A DNA stretch of 64,000 nucleotides from Manis javanica (GCF_040802235.1 NC_133167.1:101914001-101978000); one strand, 5' to 3'; counted from the stretch's first letter, positions 1 to 12,300 are shown. The notes: generated from the sequence alone by a model not told the origin. Made by a program: numbers and translations.

Positions 1-328
1 GCCGAGTCCCCCGATCTCCACTCCCCGCAGAAGCCTCACTCCCCGCCCCCGCGGTAACAAGCCCAGGGGCGGGGCGAGACCGGGGCTCCCTCCTTGCCCC
101 TCCCTCCCCAGTACGGGAACAGCGGGGATCCCCCAAGCGGAGCTGCCGCCGGGGTCCCAGGCGCTGACACTTCCTGTCGCCCTCAGAGTCCCCAGATGCT
201 ACCACCGCCGTCTCGTAGCTCGGATCCCCATGACAAGCCGCTTGCTGCCCCCTTTCCTCCCAATCACCCTCCGAGCCTGTCGTAGTCTCTCACCGGACTG
301 CCCCCGCCCCTCCGCCTGCGGCCGCCTC

Positions 329-340
329 TGCGCCTGCGCA
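329..340. promoter_or_regulatory. NRF1-type motif
   Basis: TGCGCCTGCGCA, a full match to the palindromic NRF1 consensus, within the left CpG island. Confidence 0.6.
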
Positions 341-777
341 GGGCTCCCTCCTAATAAGGCCGGAGGCCCACCCCTACCGCCCTACCGACGGGTTCGCATT
401 CTCCCGCCTTCCCTTCGCCACCCGGGCGATTGGTCTGTCAACTCTCGGCCCGGGAGGAGAGTGCGGGGTGCGGCCAAACGACAGGCTGCGCCCCGCCCCC
501 TCTTAAAGGGGAAGCGGTGTCAAGCCCGCCTCTCAGCTCAATGTGTGAATGGGGCTGGAGAGGGGAGGAGCTGGGCTCCTCGTTTCCGTCCTTCCCGCGG
601 GCAGGGGCAAGCCTGGCCCAGCTTCCTCGGCCCGGTGTTACCCACATTTTCCCCTGCAGCTGGATCTAGCGCCGCAACTCGCGAGCCTTAAAGAGCGCCT
701 CCGCGGCCGCTGCGGGCTGACGGCTGGAGGGAGGCCTGCGGCGCTACGCGACCCGGCGTGCATTGGGCGCAGCTCAG

Positions 778-789
778 GGCATGCGCGGC
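778..789. promoter_or_regulatory. Second NRF1-type motif
   Basis: GGCATGCGCGGC, a good NRF1 half-palindrome about 110 bases above the candidate splice donor at 896. Confidence 0.45.
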
Positions 790-1289
790 GCCGAGTTCCC
801 GCCGAGCCGCCGCCGCTTTCGCGCAGCTCGCGGGCTCCGGCCCTCCTCCCGCCGCGGCCTGTGGGCTCGTGGGGCGCCGGGGGCTGATCGCCGAGGTAGG
901 CGGTGCTCTGTCTCCGGCAGTCCGCCCGCCTTTTAAATCTCCCTCGCGGCCCCGGCGTGCTCCCGCCCCTAGACGCGGGAGGTCTCCCGTCGCCGAGGCC
1001 CCTGGAGGTTTGGCCCGCCCTCCGGCCCTGGAGGACCCCCTGGTCCGTCCGGAGGCATCTGCCCCGAGACGTGTTTGTCCACCAGACCTCCCTTCTAAAA
1101 ACCTGTTCTCCCCCGGGGGTCTGGACGTTACAGCGGTAAAGGCCCGCCCGGGCACCGCCGCCTGGCCCGCTCCCACCCGAGGGCTGGGAGACACTCGGGG
1201 CGGAGGGGTAAGGAGGGCAAGTGGGGGTGCGGCCAAAGCCCGTCAGCGACCCACGGCCTCAGCGACGCGTTCGGCCGTCAGCGTTTGAT

Positions 1290-1946
1290 CGCTGTTCAGT
1301 GTTACATGAAATGCCGAACGGAGGAGCTCGTAATGCCGACGGACTCAGTGTTTCGTAACGTGCGTTTTTTGAAAGAAATGGATGTTAAATAGAACAACTC
1401 CAGGGAGAATTCTGATGGAATGCCTATGTAAGCAAACCCGGTTCTGAATAGTACCTCCGAGTTAAAGAGAAGACGCGAGCGGGGATGAACTGGGTTCCTC
1501 CTCCTGTCCATCGCGGTCTCCGCGGTGATGTTACCTGTATGGTGACCCGTTAGAGAGCTTTTGAAACGGTTGTTATTAGAATGTAACTATTGACATGCAG
1601 AGAGAAACCTAGACCTTGATCTAAAGGAAAATTTGATCGAAACCGAAACAAAGCACAAAGGAATAGGGCGTCTTGAGAACAACAAAAAATGTATTGCCCA
1701 GAACTCACAGATTGTCTTGTGTTACCATCCTGTGACATTTTGAGGTTCTACTACCCGAATATTGTCAACCCAAGCAGTATAGTGTGTTGTATTTTCGTCT
1801 AGGAATTTTACTGTTGTCATTCTTTAAATATTTCAGACTAAACAGCCAGGTCTTGTCAAAAATCAATCATTGTTAAAAACAAAAACATTAAGAATTGAAT
1901 TTTATCTCCTTTTGCCTGAACCGCTACTGTTTTTATTTACTTACAG
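1290..1946. other. Non-coding, possible intron
   Basis: CpG density drops sharply. I recognise no repeat or exon. It would be intronic if the candidate plus-strand transcript is real. Confidence 0.4.
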
Positions 1947-2241
1947 ATTTGAATCAGCGCCCCCAAAATAATGCAAGGTGTTTTGTTATTTGATTCAGGT
2001 GAGACCTTGCATGCACCAGTGTATTTTATTCCACCTGAGAGGTGATCTGCAGGCAGACAGGACACGTGGTTACAAACGAGAAGTGCGAAAAGGCACTGAT
2101 GCAGAATGCCTAGAGTACTCCTCCCTCCAGGACCCCAGGACAGAGGAGAGGCAGGAAGGATGCCTGGGAAGGGATACCTTTTATAGCCTTGTTTTCACCT
2201 TTCATAACTGTTGGACAGGCTGAAAGGAAGCAAAAAATTCA

Positions 2242-2247
2242 AATAAA
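2242..2247 (+). terminator. Poly(A) signal of the candidate divergent transcript
   Basis: AATAAA with a GT-rich element (about 2258-2270) at normal spacing. Confidence 0.5.
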
Positions 2248-2269
2248 GATTTCTCAGCTTGTGGTGGTC

Positions 2270-2940
2270 TAGACCTGTAAAGAACACCTTAATGTGGTTA
2301 TACGTATGTTTGTGAAGTATTTCAGACACATGCTAAAGTTGCTATATTAATTTATAAAAGTTAATCAGAGGTTTATTCCTGCTATGCTTGTGACAGCAGA
2401 CTGTGTGGGGATAGTACTGACATGGAAAAATAAATCACCATACTCCCCAAACTCAAGTCTTGAGCTTGGTTATTTATCATGTCCTTTTCTTAGTAATCAC
2501 TTAGCTGGAAATTTGGGGCCTTTTCAAATTGGGATTCCCTTACTCTGCTGAATGCAATACTTAAGGTCCCCCGTTTTCTGCAATATGGAAGTTAATTGGT
2601 AATGTTTAATCTTACAAATAAAGCAAAAAGGCATTTCCTCTTGAATATATTTTCTACCATAAAGTAGCCCTACAAAAGATAACTGACACCGCCAGAGTAG
2701 CAGAAATGTCTGGGATTACCTTTAATTTCTAAATCAGTTACTCTAAGAGGTTCCTGGTAGGAAAGGTTTATGCCTCTAAATCTGCATCCTGGAGCCCCTA
2801 TTTATACTGTGAGAGGGCAGAGCAACAACTTCAAACAGATGTAAAACAAAACTAGCAGGTAGTTCTGAAGGATTCCTAAACTTACCTCCTGAGAAAATTC
2901 AGTTACTGCTTGAGTCAGGCCTATTAATTTTGAAATCCTT
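2270..2940. other. Intergenic, nothing recognised
   Basis: AT-leaning single-copy sequence. A further AATAAA at about 2430 lacks supporting context. Confidence 0.5.
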
Positions 2941-2944
2941 TTTT

Positions 2945-3355
2945 TTCCTATTTTGTAATTTTTTTTAACATAGAAATTTTCAAACACACACAAAAATAGA
3001 GATACTACAATAAATCCTAATATACCAGTCATTCAGCATGAACACTTTCCAACATATGGCCAATATAATTTCATCTATAGCCCTCCACTAGTTCCTTACT
3101 CTTGCTGGATTATTAATATTTTATCTGTAAATACTTCAAATATAAACAGATGAGGGATGTTTTTCTTTAAAAAAAACATCCACAATACTATTATCCCATC
3201 AAAAAAAATTACATTATCATTTAATATCCAGACAACTCAAATTTCAAATTTCCCTATTGTGTCATCAGTCTTTTTTACACTTGGTTTGTTCAACAGGATC
3301 CAAATAAGTTCGGCACTTTACATTTGGTTAGTAAGGTCTTTTCTAAACCAGTAAG
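2945..3355. mobile_element. Old L1M-type LINE fragment
   Basis: Matches the remembered L1M non-coding pattern: CAAACACACACAAAAATAGAG, then text on counting, zones of TTCATCTATA, AAATTTCCC, TTGGTTTGTTCAACAGGATCC and CATTTGGTTAGTAAG in the expected order. Orientation and subfamily not assigned. Confidence 0.65.
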
Positions 3356-3359
3356 AGGC

Positions 3360-6300
3360 AGTTAATTCCCTATTTAATTCAGTGAAGCAGATAGATAACA
3401 ATGTTTTTTCTAAGGAAGATCTTTGGATAGTTGAAAAGCACTATTAAAAATAGAGGAAATTCAGGAAAATCACTTTATAAACAGAATCCTCATATTAAAA
3501 GGCCACCCACTGACAGTCCACTGTAGAAGTGTAATTTTTACCTAATGCAAATAAATCCTTAAAAATTTAAGAGTTTTTATTTAGAGGGTAATTTGTTCTA
3601 GAAGGTCCAGTGAAGCATTTTAAATTATACTGAAAAAACCTAAAACTTTAAATCAGTTCATTAGTATAACAGGCAACTAAAAAAAAAAAAAACCAATACA
3701 GCCTACATCTTCACTGAGCTCAGTTTTAAAGCATTTTTAATTGCTTTTATTGCATAAGTAGTACACACTAATTATAGATAGAAAAATAAAATAGAGCTAA
3801 AAAAAATACATGAAAACTTCCTATACTCTGGAGATAGCTCTTCTCAGTGTCTAGTATACCCCCAAGATGTAATTCATTTTAGTTTTTTGCCTTAAGGAGA
3901 TGCTTTGGCAAGGACTGAATGACAAAGAAAATACCAGATTGTCAAGATGGAATATTAGAAATCTGAGCAATGTCAGCCTGTACATTTCATTTACACAGTA
4001 GATTGCCAGATTTTAAGCTGGTTATTCAATCAATCCTACTAAAGGTTATGATACTGTTCAGGATTTAGAATGACTACTAACAGCAAGAGACGATTGTAAA
4101 ACATTTTAATAAAAGGACTATAAATGACTGGGACTGTAGTCAAGAGAAAATTCAGTTATCATAAAATATTCCCCTAACTGAGGAGAACAGTAAACATGTA
4201 TGACTCACTTTGGTTATCCCAGAGAGAAAAAAATAGCACATATGGTATACTTTGCATATTGCTGACCAGAAAAACATTCAATTTTCCCTGGATGGTTACC
4301 ATAGTTACATGAGCTGTTTATAACATCAAGAGGGGGAACTAGGTCACTGTATTGAAGGAGTTTGAATTATGCAATTATGTTTCTGAAAAGCAGGGGAAAG
4401 GGTTTATAGTTTAGGGAAAAGAGATTTACACTATATATTCAAAATTGAAATTCTGGTCTGATTTTGCCAATGACACTTAAAAACTTGTCCAAAATTAAAT
4501 AGCTGATACTGTAGATATAAATTGCTCAACCTATACAAATAATGTCATAGGTAGGTCCCTAGAGTGATAAAAGAGATGCCAGCACATTCTGTCCTTACAG
4601 ATACCTCTGTATCTCAGTGAGCTATCTCACCTTAACATGTTTTTGCAGGTAACCAGTAAACCTAGCTATAGCCTAGAATCTTGGAGTAGCCAAACCATGT
4701 GTAAACTTAAGCTTTGACCTCTTACCTTCTTTGAAAGCTTGGGACTAAAGCGTTGTGCAATGCCTGTCAGATGCTACTCTTAATTTGTTGTACAGATTTC
4801 TTACTAATTTCATCAAATGGACAGGGATGAGTGGTAGGCAGAGAATGTACCTGAAAGCCATGGTAGCATAGACTTTACCCTTTCTTTAAATTGTATGTTT
4901 TTGTTTGGTTTTTAATGAAGAATCTCACAAAAAGATGATTTAGTTCAGGAACCCTGTCGGTTGTATCAGAGCTCTGCACAGTGCTTAATAGAGGCTACAT
5001 GAAAGGAGAGAAAAACATCCATCTTAAGGTTGCATGATTTCAGATGGTTATTTTTGATCTCTTGATAAGTACAGACTCACAGACTTTTTAGGATTAAAAG
5101 TCATCTTAGATCAGTGATTTCCCTGAAGAAGGAGAAAGCAGACAACAGGCCGCACCACTGAGCAGCTGGGGGAGGCAGCGGGGCCGATGGTGAATTACCG
5201 GGACTGTCCTGTCTGCAGGGACGGAGAGGAGGTTAGAATCCCTGTTACAGATCACCTCTACCGGTGACACTGTGGGGTCCCAGAGAAGGTCATTAACTTA
5301 AGCAGAAATTACATAGCAATTCATAAGGTAAGTGTACACCTAGAAATTTAAGAGTAAAATAAATACTAGTTAATCTTATTTTCTAGCTGATCATCACAGG
5401 AAAGAAAAGTACCCACAGGAAAAATAAAATCTAAGAACTTGGGATATTGTAAAATCACTTTGAGAAGTCTTGCAGCAAACTTAATAAAATTACCTCTAAA
5501 GGAAAATCAGGATTTTTCTGAACAATAACGTTCAAAGTAATCATGAAATCAAAAATACTAAAAACCATGTATCCTTTAGACTGTTATTCTGGCAAATGTT
5601 TTATACCTTCAGCTATAGCTATAGTAAGAATGATCTTTTAAAAATAAAACTAGTGCTACTGCCAGGAGTATTTTTACTCAATCTTTTGTTTATTTTAAAT
5701 GATTCTAATTGATTATTTACTGAGGCTTTACTGGAGCTTTTGTTACATGAATTGCTGTTGGCATGGTTAATCCAGCATTCTAGTGAATATTAATTTATCT
5801 TCTCAGAGTCACAAAATGTTTAAAATTATTTATCTAATTTATTTCCATAAATTGAGATTCTCTGGCTTTTTTATATAGTGGAAACCAGTATATCTCATTT
5901 TATACAATATGTACTGCAAATTGTGTTTAAACCTTATTTTCCTACAACAAGTAATTGTAAACATGCCAGGTCTGTTAGGATACTGAAGTTTTGAAACTAA
6001 TACAAATAACGTATCTGATTTTCTTTCGCTTTCTAGACTGTGTGCTCCATTGTTTTATTCTGCTTGAGGAAAAAGGTTGTATTCTTCATTATCTGAGTAC
6101 AGTTGAGTTGTAGTGGAGTTTCTTTTGCTTGTTCTGTGCTGTACATTCCGGATGCTTTAGTCTAATGTCCTTGGGTCACACAAATGACATCTTCAGGTAG
6201 AAGACTTTGAAGAAATTCCCGAAGTCACAGTAGAAATATTTCTCCTGGTATGGACCTAAAGTACATAGTAAAATGAGCAAGATTAAAAAAAACAAAGATA

Positions 6301-7130
6301 TAAAAGGGGGAAAAATTTGTACGGAAAGTACTTCAAGCCAAAAAGCTTTCTGTTATGGGAAAACAAAAATCAGAGAAAGGAATGATTCTTTGAGCCATTA
6401 ATCTAATAAATGCTAAACATGCCATTAATTCTACATTGGAATTAAAATTTAGGACTGTGATGGATAAATTATATCTATGGAAACTTTGTGATACTTGCAT
6501 GAATAACAAAAAATACAGCTGGAATACAGGGTTGGACTAACAGCCTATCTAACCCAATCTTTAAAAATCAGCATGTTCATTCAAAAACAGCTTCAAAAGA
6601 GCCTTCCTTACATAACGTGACCTTTAGAATAACTCTCATGTCTTGTATTCAAGTAAAATATCTCTAGAAGAATAGGCCAGCCATACCTGTAGTTGTCTCT
6701 GATTTTAGAGCCTAGGAATGTGGAGTTGGAGGGAGACTTGTTTTTCACAAATATCAGTTTGCACATACAATTTTTTGATGCATGCATTACTGAAATAAAA
6801 CATAAACTTTGCTTATTTTAACTATAAAAGTAGCACAAAAACCCTCTGGACATTCTGGAGTAACACACTGCATATGCATACTACCTACTAGGAAAGGGGC
6901 ACAAAAGTAGATATGCTAAGTTTTTAGACTTAGACTTAGTTCACTTTTATTAGAATTTTTCTACTACTACTGTTCATAATCTGTACTTTATATATACCAA
7001 CATTCTAACTGCACATATATTATCATTCAAAATTAAAACCAAGAAATACTGCAATTTAATTTTGAAGCCTATTTAAAGGTTTCAAAATAGGCAACTTTAC
7101 TGAAAAGAACAACATTGAAATTCCACATTT
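3360..7130. other. AT-rich intergenic stretch
   Basis: No gene seen. There is an A14 run at 3679-3692. The part at 3725-3860 has an L1/L2-like feel but is too weak to call. A GC-richer block at about 5120-5290 stands out from its surroundings without a recognisable identity. Confidence 0.5.
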
Positions 7131-7470
7131 ATAATCCACCCCCCACTATGAAGTACTTTTATACTGTTTTGTATGTTCTTCAGGTCTTTTTTCATCTGTG
7201 CACTTTTTTCTTAAATAATTGAACTGATAATACATATACCTATTCTGTATTGTTTATAGTGGCTAAGTAATACTCCCTCATAAAAATACTGTAAGTTAAT
7301 TAATTTACAATTTTTGGTTATTCAGGTTGTTTTTTAGTTTTTCTGTCTCGTAAGGCTGAGATGACCACCTGTGTACTTGATTGTGTTTATGTATTTTGGA
7401 TTTTTTCCTTAATAGGGGCCCTTAAAACAGAATTATTGGGTGCAAGCTCCTGCTTCATATTGGCAATCGG
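7130..7470 (-). mobile_element. Old L1M-type fragment (probable)
   Basis: Contains the remembered antisense L1M series ending in ATTTTGGATTTTTTCCTTA and GAATTATTGGGTGCAAG. Diverged; limits approximate. Confidence 0.45.
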
Positions 7471-7784
7471 ATATGCTCTTTCCCTCTTCTTCTAAACCAT
7501 TCAGCAATACCCACAATGATAGTCCTTTCCCTTCTGTGCCCTTATTTTATACTCTGGGATCTTGGATTTTTCTCAGATTCCTCTTTCAATTGCAAGCCCT
7601 TTGTGCAAAACTGCCAGCGAACACAATGAGACCGCTATGGATTTCTGTGGCAGCCTCACCCAGAGAAGGAGAACAGCCCCACCCACATTTACCCATCCTG
7701 CTCCCTAAACACCTCTTTCCAACAATCTTTACTTTAACAATAGAGATACGCAACAAAACAAACTGAATGTCACCAAGGCTCCAC

Positions 7785-7970
7785 TTTACGCTAAGTATTT
7801 TACATATTTCATCTTATTTAACCCTCAAAACAACTACATTAAGTAATTACTTACATTAAGTAATTAGAACTACTGACTGTCTTTGTTTTACAGATGGAGA
7901 AATGGAGGCGCACAGTTTGAATCACATGCCAATGGTCATACATTTAGTAGATTCAAGAGTCAAAGTTCCT
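7785..7970 (-). repeat. MIR SINE
   Basis: Reverse MIR: ATCTTATTTAACCCTC, TTTTACAGATGGAGAAATGG, then the CACATGCCAATGGTC part. It contains a 17-base micro-duplication (TACATTAAGTAATTA at 7835-7849 and 7852-7866). Confidence 0.8.
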
Positions 7971-8084
7971 TCTACTTTACCACTATCTCTTCCCACTTAA
8001 AAGAAAACTGTGAGAGCAAATGCCTAGTGGATTAAGTTCTCAAATAATTATGTTGGGAAGGCAAAATTTCCTCTATCCTCTTAG

Positions 8085-8520
8085 CTTCTATGTCTCTGGC
8101 CTGCAAATTAGACTGACAAAAGACAGATTCACAGGAGAAAAGGCATACCAATTATATTTTAATATTTTAATATTTTTACATGCACAGAAACCTTCACATA
8201 AAGTGAAGATGCAAAGAAGCAGTTAAACTCAGGGGGACTTATATACCATGTTAACAAAGGGTGATGGATTATGGAGAAGTGACAAGACAAAGTAAAAGGA
8301 GTTTGGGCTTCTAGGGGTAGTAAATTGTGGGAAAGTAAATATATGCAGGAAACCAATGGAAGGTAGAGTTATTTAGTAAGGTTTTGCTTATGCAGACTTA
8401 TCTTGGCGTCATCTTGATCTGTGATAAACGTTGTTTTTCCCTCCCTGGTATAAAAGACAGAGACACCAGCTCAAAATAATCCTTTTGCCAAAGTAGCCTA
8501 TTTTGTATGCCATATTCTGA
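8085..8520 (+). repeat. Unnamed interspersed repeat, copy A
   Basis: Homologous in order and spacing to 39105-39565. Shared anchors: GACTGACAAAAGACAG, TTAACAAAGGG, GACAAAGTAAAAGGAGTTTGG, TTTTGCTTATGCAGACT, TGTGATAAACG, AGCTCAAAATAA and GCCATATTCTGA. Size and layout suggest an LTR or other old interspersed element; family not identified. Confidence 0.6.
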
Positions 8521-8524
8521 TTAT

Positions 8525-9200
8525 CTTCGATTTAGCACTGCCATTTAATGAAATTAGATAAATAACTAAAATCAGCTTTCTTTTCTTCTGTGTTTTCCTC
8601 TATTACATTTTCCTCATGTTCAGGCCTTTTATTCTTTCCATCTGTCCTTTAGCTTTGGCTCCATCACTGTGAAACTGAAATTTTAATTAGATAGCATAAA
8701 ATGATTCTCCAAGAAGATCGCTGTTACTAAAGCATTGCTGATTTAGATGCTGTTTTTAAATTAAGAAAATGGAACCAAATTGCAATTGTATTCTGCTATA
8801 ACCATAGTCTGATACAAAAGAATTTATGAATTTACCAAAAAAGATCATATATTCTTACCTTTTTTCTTGTCCTCAGGAATAGTGAATGCACATGTATTGT
8901 AAATTGCTCCAGCCAACGTCATCCTGATTTACTGAGACTGTTGTATTTGGGAACCAATAAAGTAATCAAAGTTATCAAAGACCATGAAAACTGACCATGC
9001 TCACCTGTAAGACAATAGAACAATAGATGACCATGTAAACGTGTGGAGAAAATGTCTATCAATTAAAGTCGAGAATAAAGGAAGGAAATGCTGAGATACA
9101 GTGTATTTATCTGGTTAGTACATGAAAATTTCACCCAAGAGAATATTCACAGGCACAAATGTTAAATAGCAAAGCCACGGGGAAAACCAGTACAAAAGTC
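8525..9200. other. Intergenic, nothing recognised
   Basis: AT-rich, no exon-like or repeat-like match. Confidence 0.5.
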
Positions 9201-9209
9201 AGAAATAAG

Positions 9210-9370
9210 GTTTTTAGCCACTTTCAGACCCCTCATCAGAATCATGTTTAGTATTTCTTAGACATGCTTGTTTCTGGGTCCCAGCCCAGTCCTACCAAAT
9301 CAGAAATCTATAGAAGTGGGGCCCGGGAATCTGCTTTTTAAACAAGCTCTTGGTGATTCCTACACTCCTT
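9210..9370 (+). mobile_element. hAT-Charlie (MER5-like) fragment
   Basis: Carries the MER5/MER20-style run: CATCAGAATCATG, CCAGCCCAG, ATCAGAAATCT, GGGGCCCGGGAATCTGC and AACAAGCTC. Moderately diverged. Confidence 0.6.
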
Positions 9371-10130
9371 GAATGGAGAGCAGCAGACTCGGTCCCCAGT
9401 TCCTTGCCCAAGCGCCAGTTACATGAAGAACTACGGTCACCTTGTAACCCAACATTTTTTATTTTTTTTGTGGCTAAATGTTGACAGGTTATTCCTTCAG
9501 GGTTTGCATTTTTAAAATAATCAGACATTTATAAATCCTTTTAAATTTAAAATTTGTTTTATTAATGAAGTTCTATCAAATTATATGACAAACTTACAGA
9601 TATGTTTGATACCACCATGAACAAAATGTTCTGATAAAATGTCAAGATATCAAAGTCATTTACTTATCTTTTAGGGAGACATTTGAAATAGAGACAACAT
9701 GATTTGCTTCACAATAATTTAGGAAGTGAGTGAAGTTAAAGGTGAAGTACTGAGGTGTTAGTTAAGCTGGGCAATGATTATATGGGACACTATATTATTG
9801 TCTACTTTTATATAGGGTTGATATTCAATAGTAAAAATTGAAAGAAAAAAAAAGCAGCCTACCCTACTGCTTTCTAATGGCTGTCTTATAAAATCCCTGG
9901 AGTTTGCTGCCAATTATTCTCTTGATTTTGCTAGTGCGAATTTTAGATTCAAAGTTAAGCATATACTAACTGTATATTAGGTGTAATTGTAAAGTTCAGG
10001 TAAGCCTAATTTAAGAGACCCAGGGAATGTTCACTATTGAGAAGATTTGTTTTTTAATTAAGAAATTCCTACAGTGTGCACTCTGATGTATGAATAAACA
10101 ATGTGATATATAATATAGATATACACACAC
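9370..10130. other. Intergenic with TA/CA-rich low complexity
   Basis: Nothing recognised apart from an AT/ACAC tract at about 10100-10150. Confidence 0.5.
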
Positions 10131-10134
10131 ATAT

Positions 10135-10495
10135 ATATGTATGTTTGTATATACAAAGGAATATTACTTTGTCTTAAAAAGGAAGAAAAGTCACACATGC
10201 TACACTATGAATAAACCTTGAAGACATGCTGAGTGAAATAAGCCAGTTACAAAAAGACACATACTGTATGATTCCACTTACACAAGGTACCCAGAATACT
10301 CAAAGAGTCAAATTCATAGAGAAGGAAGTGGAATGGTGGTTGCCAAGGACTGGGGGTAGGAGGGGTGGGGAGGATAAAGTGGAAATGGATGGTGGTGATG
10401 GTTACCCACAATGCAAATGTACTTAATGCCACTGAGCTATACACTTGAACATGGTAAATTTTATGTGATGTGGTTTTTATCACAATAAAAAAATA
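10135..10495 (+). mobile_element. L1M 3' end fragment
   Basis: Classic old L1 tail: GGAATATTACTTTG, GCTGAGTGAAATAAGCCAG, ACTGTATGATTCCACTTAC, GGAATGGTGGTTGCCAAGG, ACTTGAACATGGTAAATTTTA, ending CACAATAAAAAAATATT. Confidence 0.85.
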
Positions 10496-10860
10496 TTACT
10501 GAGCACCTACTGTGTGCCAGTCACTGATGAACAAGACAGTAAGGCACCCAGCCTCATGAAGCTTCCATTCTAGTGGAGACAATAACTTGGTAACAGATAA
10601 ATATGCAAGATTATTCTGAGGGAAAGAAAGAGGGTGATTTGGGGACAGAGTATAACTACAGCCTACTCCCTCTGGTTAGGGATATCTGAGATAAGGTCTA
10701 AAGGATGGGAACAAACCTTTAAAGGCATTCCAGGTAAAGGATGCAGCAAGAATAAAAGTCCTGAAGAGGGACAGGACTTAATGTGTTTGAAAAAGAGAAA
10801 ACCAGGTCCCAGGTGACTGAAGAAATAGGAGCTGATCGTGCATGACTTGGAGTCTTCTGA
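10496..10860 (-). mobile_element. L2 3' end
   Basis: Reverse L2: TGAGCACCTACTGTGTGCCA, CTCATGAAGCTTCCATTCTA, GGCATTCCAGGTAAAGGATG and GCAAGAATAAAAGTCCTGA match the remembered L2 end in order. Confidence 0.8.
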
Positions 10861-10904
10861 ATCTGTGCAAGGAAGAGATGATGATGGATGAGATCTAGGG
10901 CCGG

Positions 10905-10965
10905 AAAGCTTTTCTGTAAAGGACCAGATGAGAAATATTTCAGGCTTTGTAGGCCCAGAAGAAAT
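10905..10965 (+). mobile_element. hAT-Charlie (MER58-like) fragment
   Basis: AGCTTTTCTGTAAAGGACCA followed by GAGAAATATTTCAGGCTTTG matches the start of the MER58-type consensus. Confidence 0.6.
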
Positions 10966-12300
10966 AAATGCATTGCTACCATGACACTGATTGGAGAAAA
11001 GTCTGACATGATACCTATCATTTTAAGAAAGGAGTGGCCAATAGTGACCATTTCTTTGTTCCACTAAGAAGCGATCAGAGCCTTACCTGAACTCTCATCC
11101 ATCCAGAAGTGGGACTAAGAACAGGAAGAGCGGCTGGAAGCAAAACATGGAGAAAAACACAAAAGTTATTAATAGGTGGACACGGGGATTTGGGAGAGAT
11201 AATGTTATAGGCAGAACTGGAAGTAGGCAACTTTGCTTTTGATGCTGGTTAGCACCACTCCACTCTCCGGGAATGGAAGCTCCTCAGGTGCTTGGCACTC
11301 AAGATGCACAACACATATTTGTTGAATACCATCGTTACCTGCCTTTTCCTTTTTCGTTTATTCCTTACGAAAGCCATGCCCTAGTGCTGCCCCCTGGTGG
11401 CTCAATGGTCCCTTCATTGGACATTTCTCTTAAGCCTAAACCTCCCAGGCACGGTGGCTGGATGGGAACCTAGGTTCGTTTCAGTGGGTCCCCTTCCCGA
11501 CAGAGGATATTAAGGTGCCTACAAGTCTTACTGCAGATTTCACTATGTAAGATGGTAATAAGTACAGTATGTACCATTACAATACAGATAAGTGCAAGAG
11601 TGGTTTTCCCATTTGAAACTAAAAATGACTTTTTTGCCAAATGTTCTTTATGAAAAAATGGTTAAATTTAGCTTTGAGATAAATCATTTTTATAAATTTT
11701 TAGAAGTTATAAGGAAATGTAACCAATAATTAGTTCAAGTTAAAATTGGCATTTAATTTTTTAAAGGTAGTCTCCATAGACTGACTTTAAATTAAGGTTA
11801 TAAATCGATTTTAATTAATGTTATGGCATGAAAATATATTGACAATGTTGAATAGGAAAGCTATTAAAACCATAAGGCAAAGCAATATTAATAAAAATAA
11901 ATTATAAAACACAATTTTATCATAAGATTTTGTAAAAACATTTTCTTACTGAATGACATGATCAGACTCACATGTAATTAAACCCAGCAGTTACAAAATT
12001 TTTGTTGACATGTGTTGGCTTCTTAATCTCTCCTATAGGCCTATTTGTGCATAAAAAATATTCTTCAAAATAAAGAGTAAAATTTTGCCTCTTCAAAAGA
12101 AATATAAGCTTATTTTTAGCTGCAAAATACTTGATCATGGAGTAAATTTGAAATGTATGCCCACAGACTTTATTTCAACTGAAATGAGGCCATTTCTGTC
12201 CTTGCTTTTGATGCTTGTTAAGCTACAAGAGCTTAACCTGTGTAAGTAAAAGCTCACTCACATGAGTAAAAAGTTGTACACTGCAGAAAAACTTTCATTG
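10966..12300. other. Intergenic; small L2 tail and CTCF-like site
   Basis: 11265-11335 resembles a plus-strand L2 end (TGGCACTCAAG, ATATTTGTTGAAT). The rest, especially 11500-12290, is AT-rich with nothing recognised. Confidence 0.45.
11384..11400 (-). promoter_or_regulatory. CTCF-like motif
   Basis: CCACCAGGGGGCAGCAC on the minus strand matches the CTCF core consensus at every key position. Best such match in the window. Confidence 0.65.

Larger units (their letters stand above)
1..1290. promoter_or_regulatory. CpG island at left edge (promoter of a neighbouring gene)
   Basis: High CpG density from the first base to about 1290. It contains GGGGCGGGG (Sp1 type, 66-75), an inverted CCAAT box (ATTGG, 428-432) and two NRF1-type sites. 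Open frames here in several phases are a by-product of GC richness. By remembered human synteny the next gene on this side is ING2, read leftward, whose coding exon 1 would lie beyond position 1; no ING2 peptide was found in the window. The promoter call is firm, the gene assignment is not. Confidence 0.8.
700..2268 (+). ncRNA. Candidate two-exon divergent non-coding transcript
   Basis: Exon 1 would end at 895 (CCGAG|GTAGGC) inside the CpG island; its 5' end is not defined. A strong acceptor, a T-rich tract then TTACAG|ATTTG, opens exon 2 at 1947. Exon 2 ends after AATAAA at 2242-2247, followed by GCTTGTGGTGG, a good GT-rich downstream element. The open frame crossing exon 1 meets TGA immediately in exon 2, so the product looks non-coding. 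A weaker acceptor lies at 1999. Inferred from sequence signals only. Confidence 0.4.

Noticed and set aside
688-1288. Long open frames on both strands in the left CpG island (up to 182 codons)
   Set aside because: GC-rich sequence is poor in stops, no domain or known peptide is visible, and the frame across the candidate exon 1 ends at once in exon 2.
1-1290. ING2 coding exon 1
   Set aside because: Expected by remembered synteny but neither a glutamine-repeat start nor any other ING2-like peptide was found on the minus strand.
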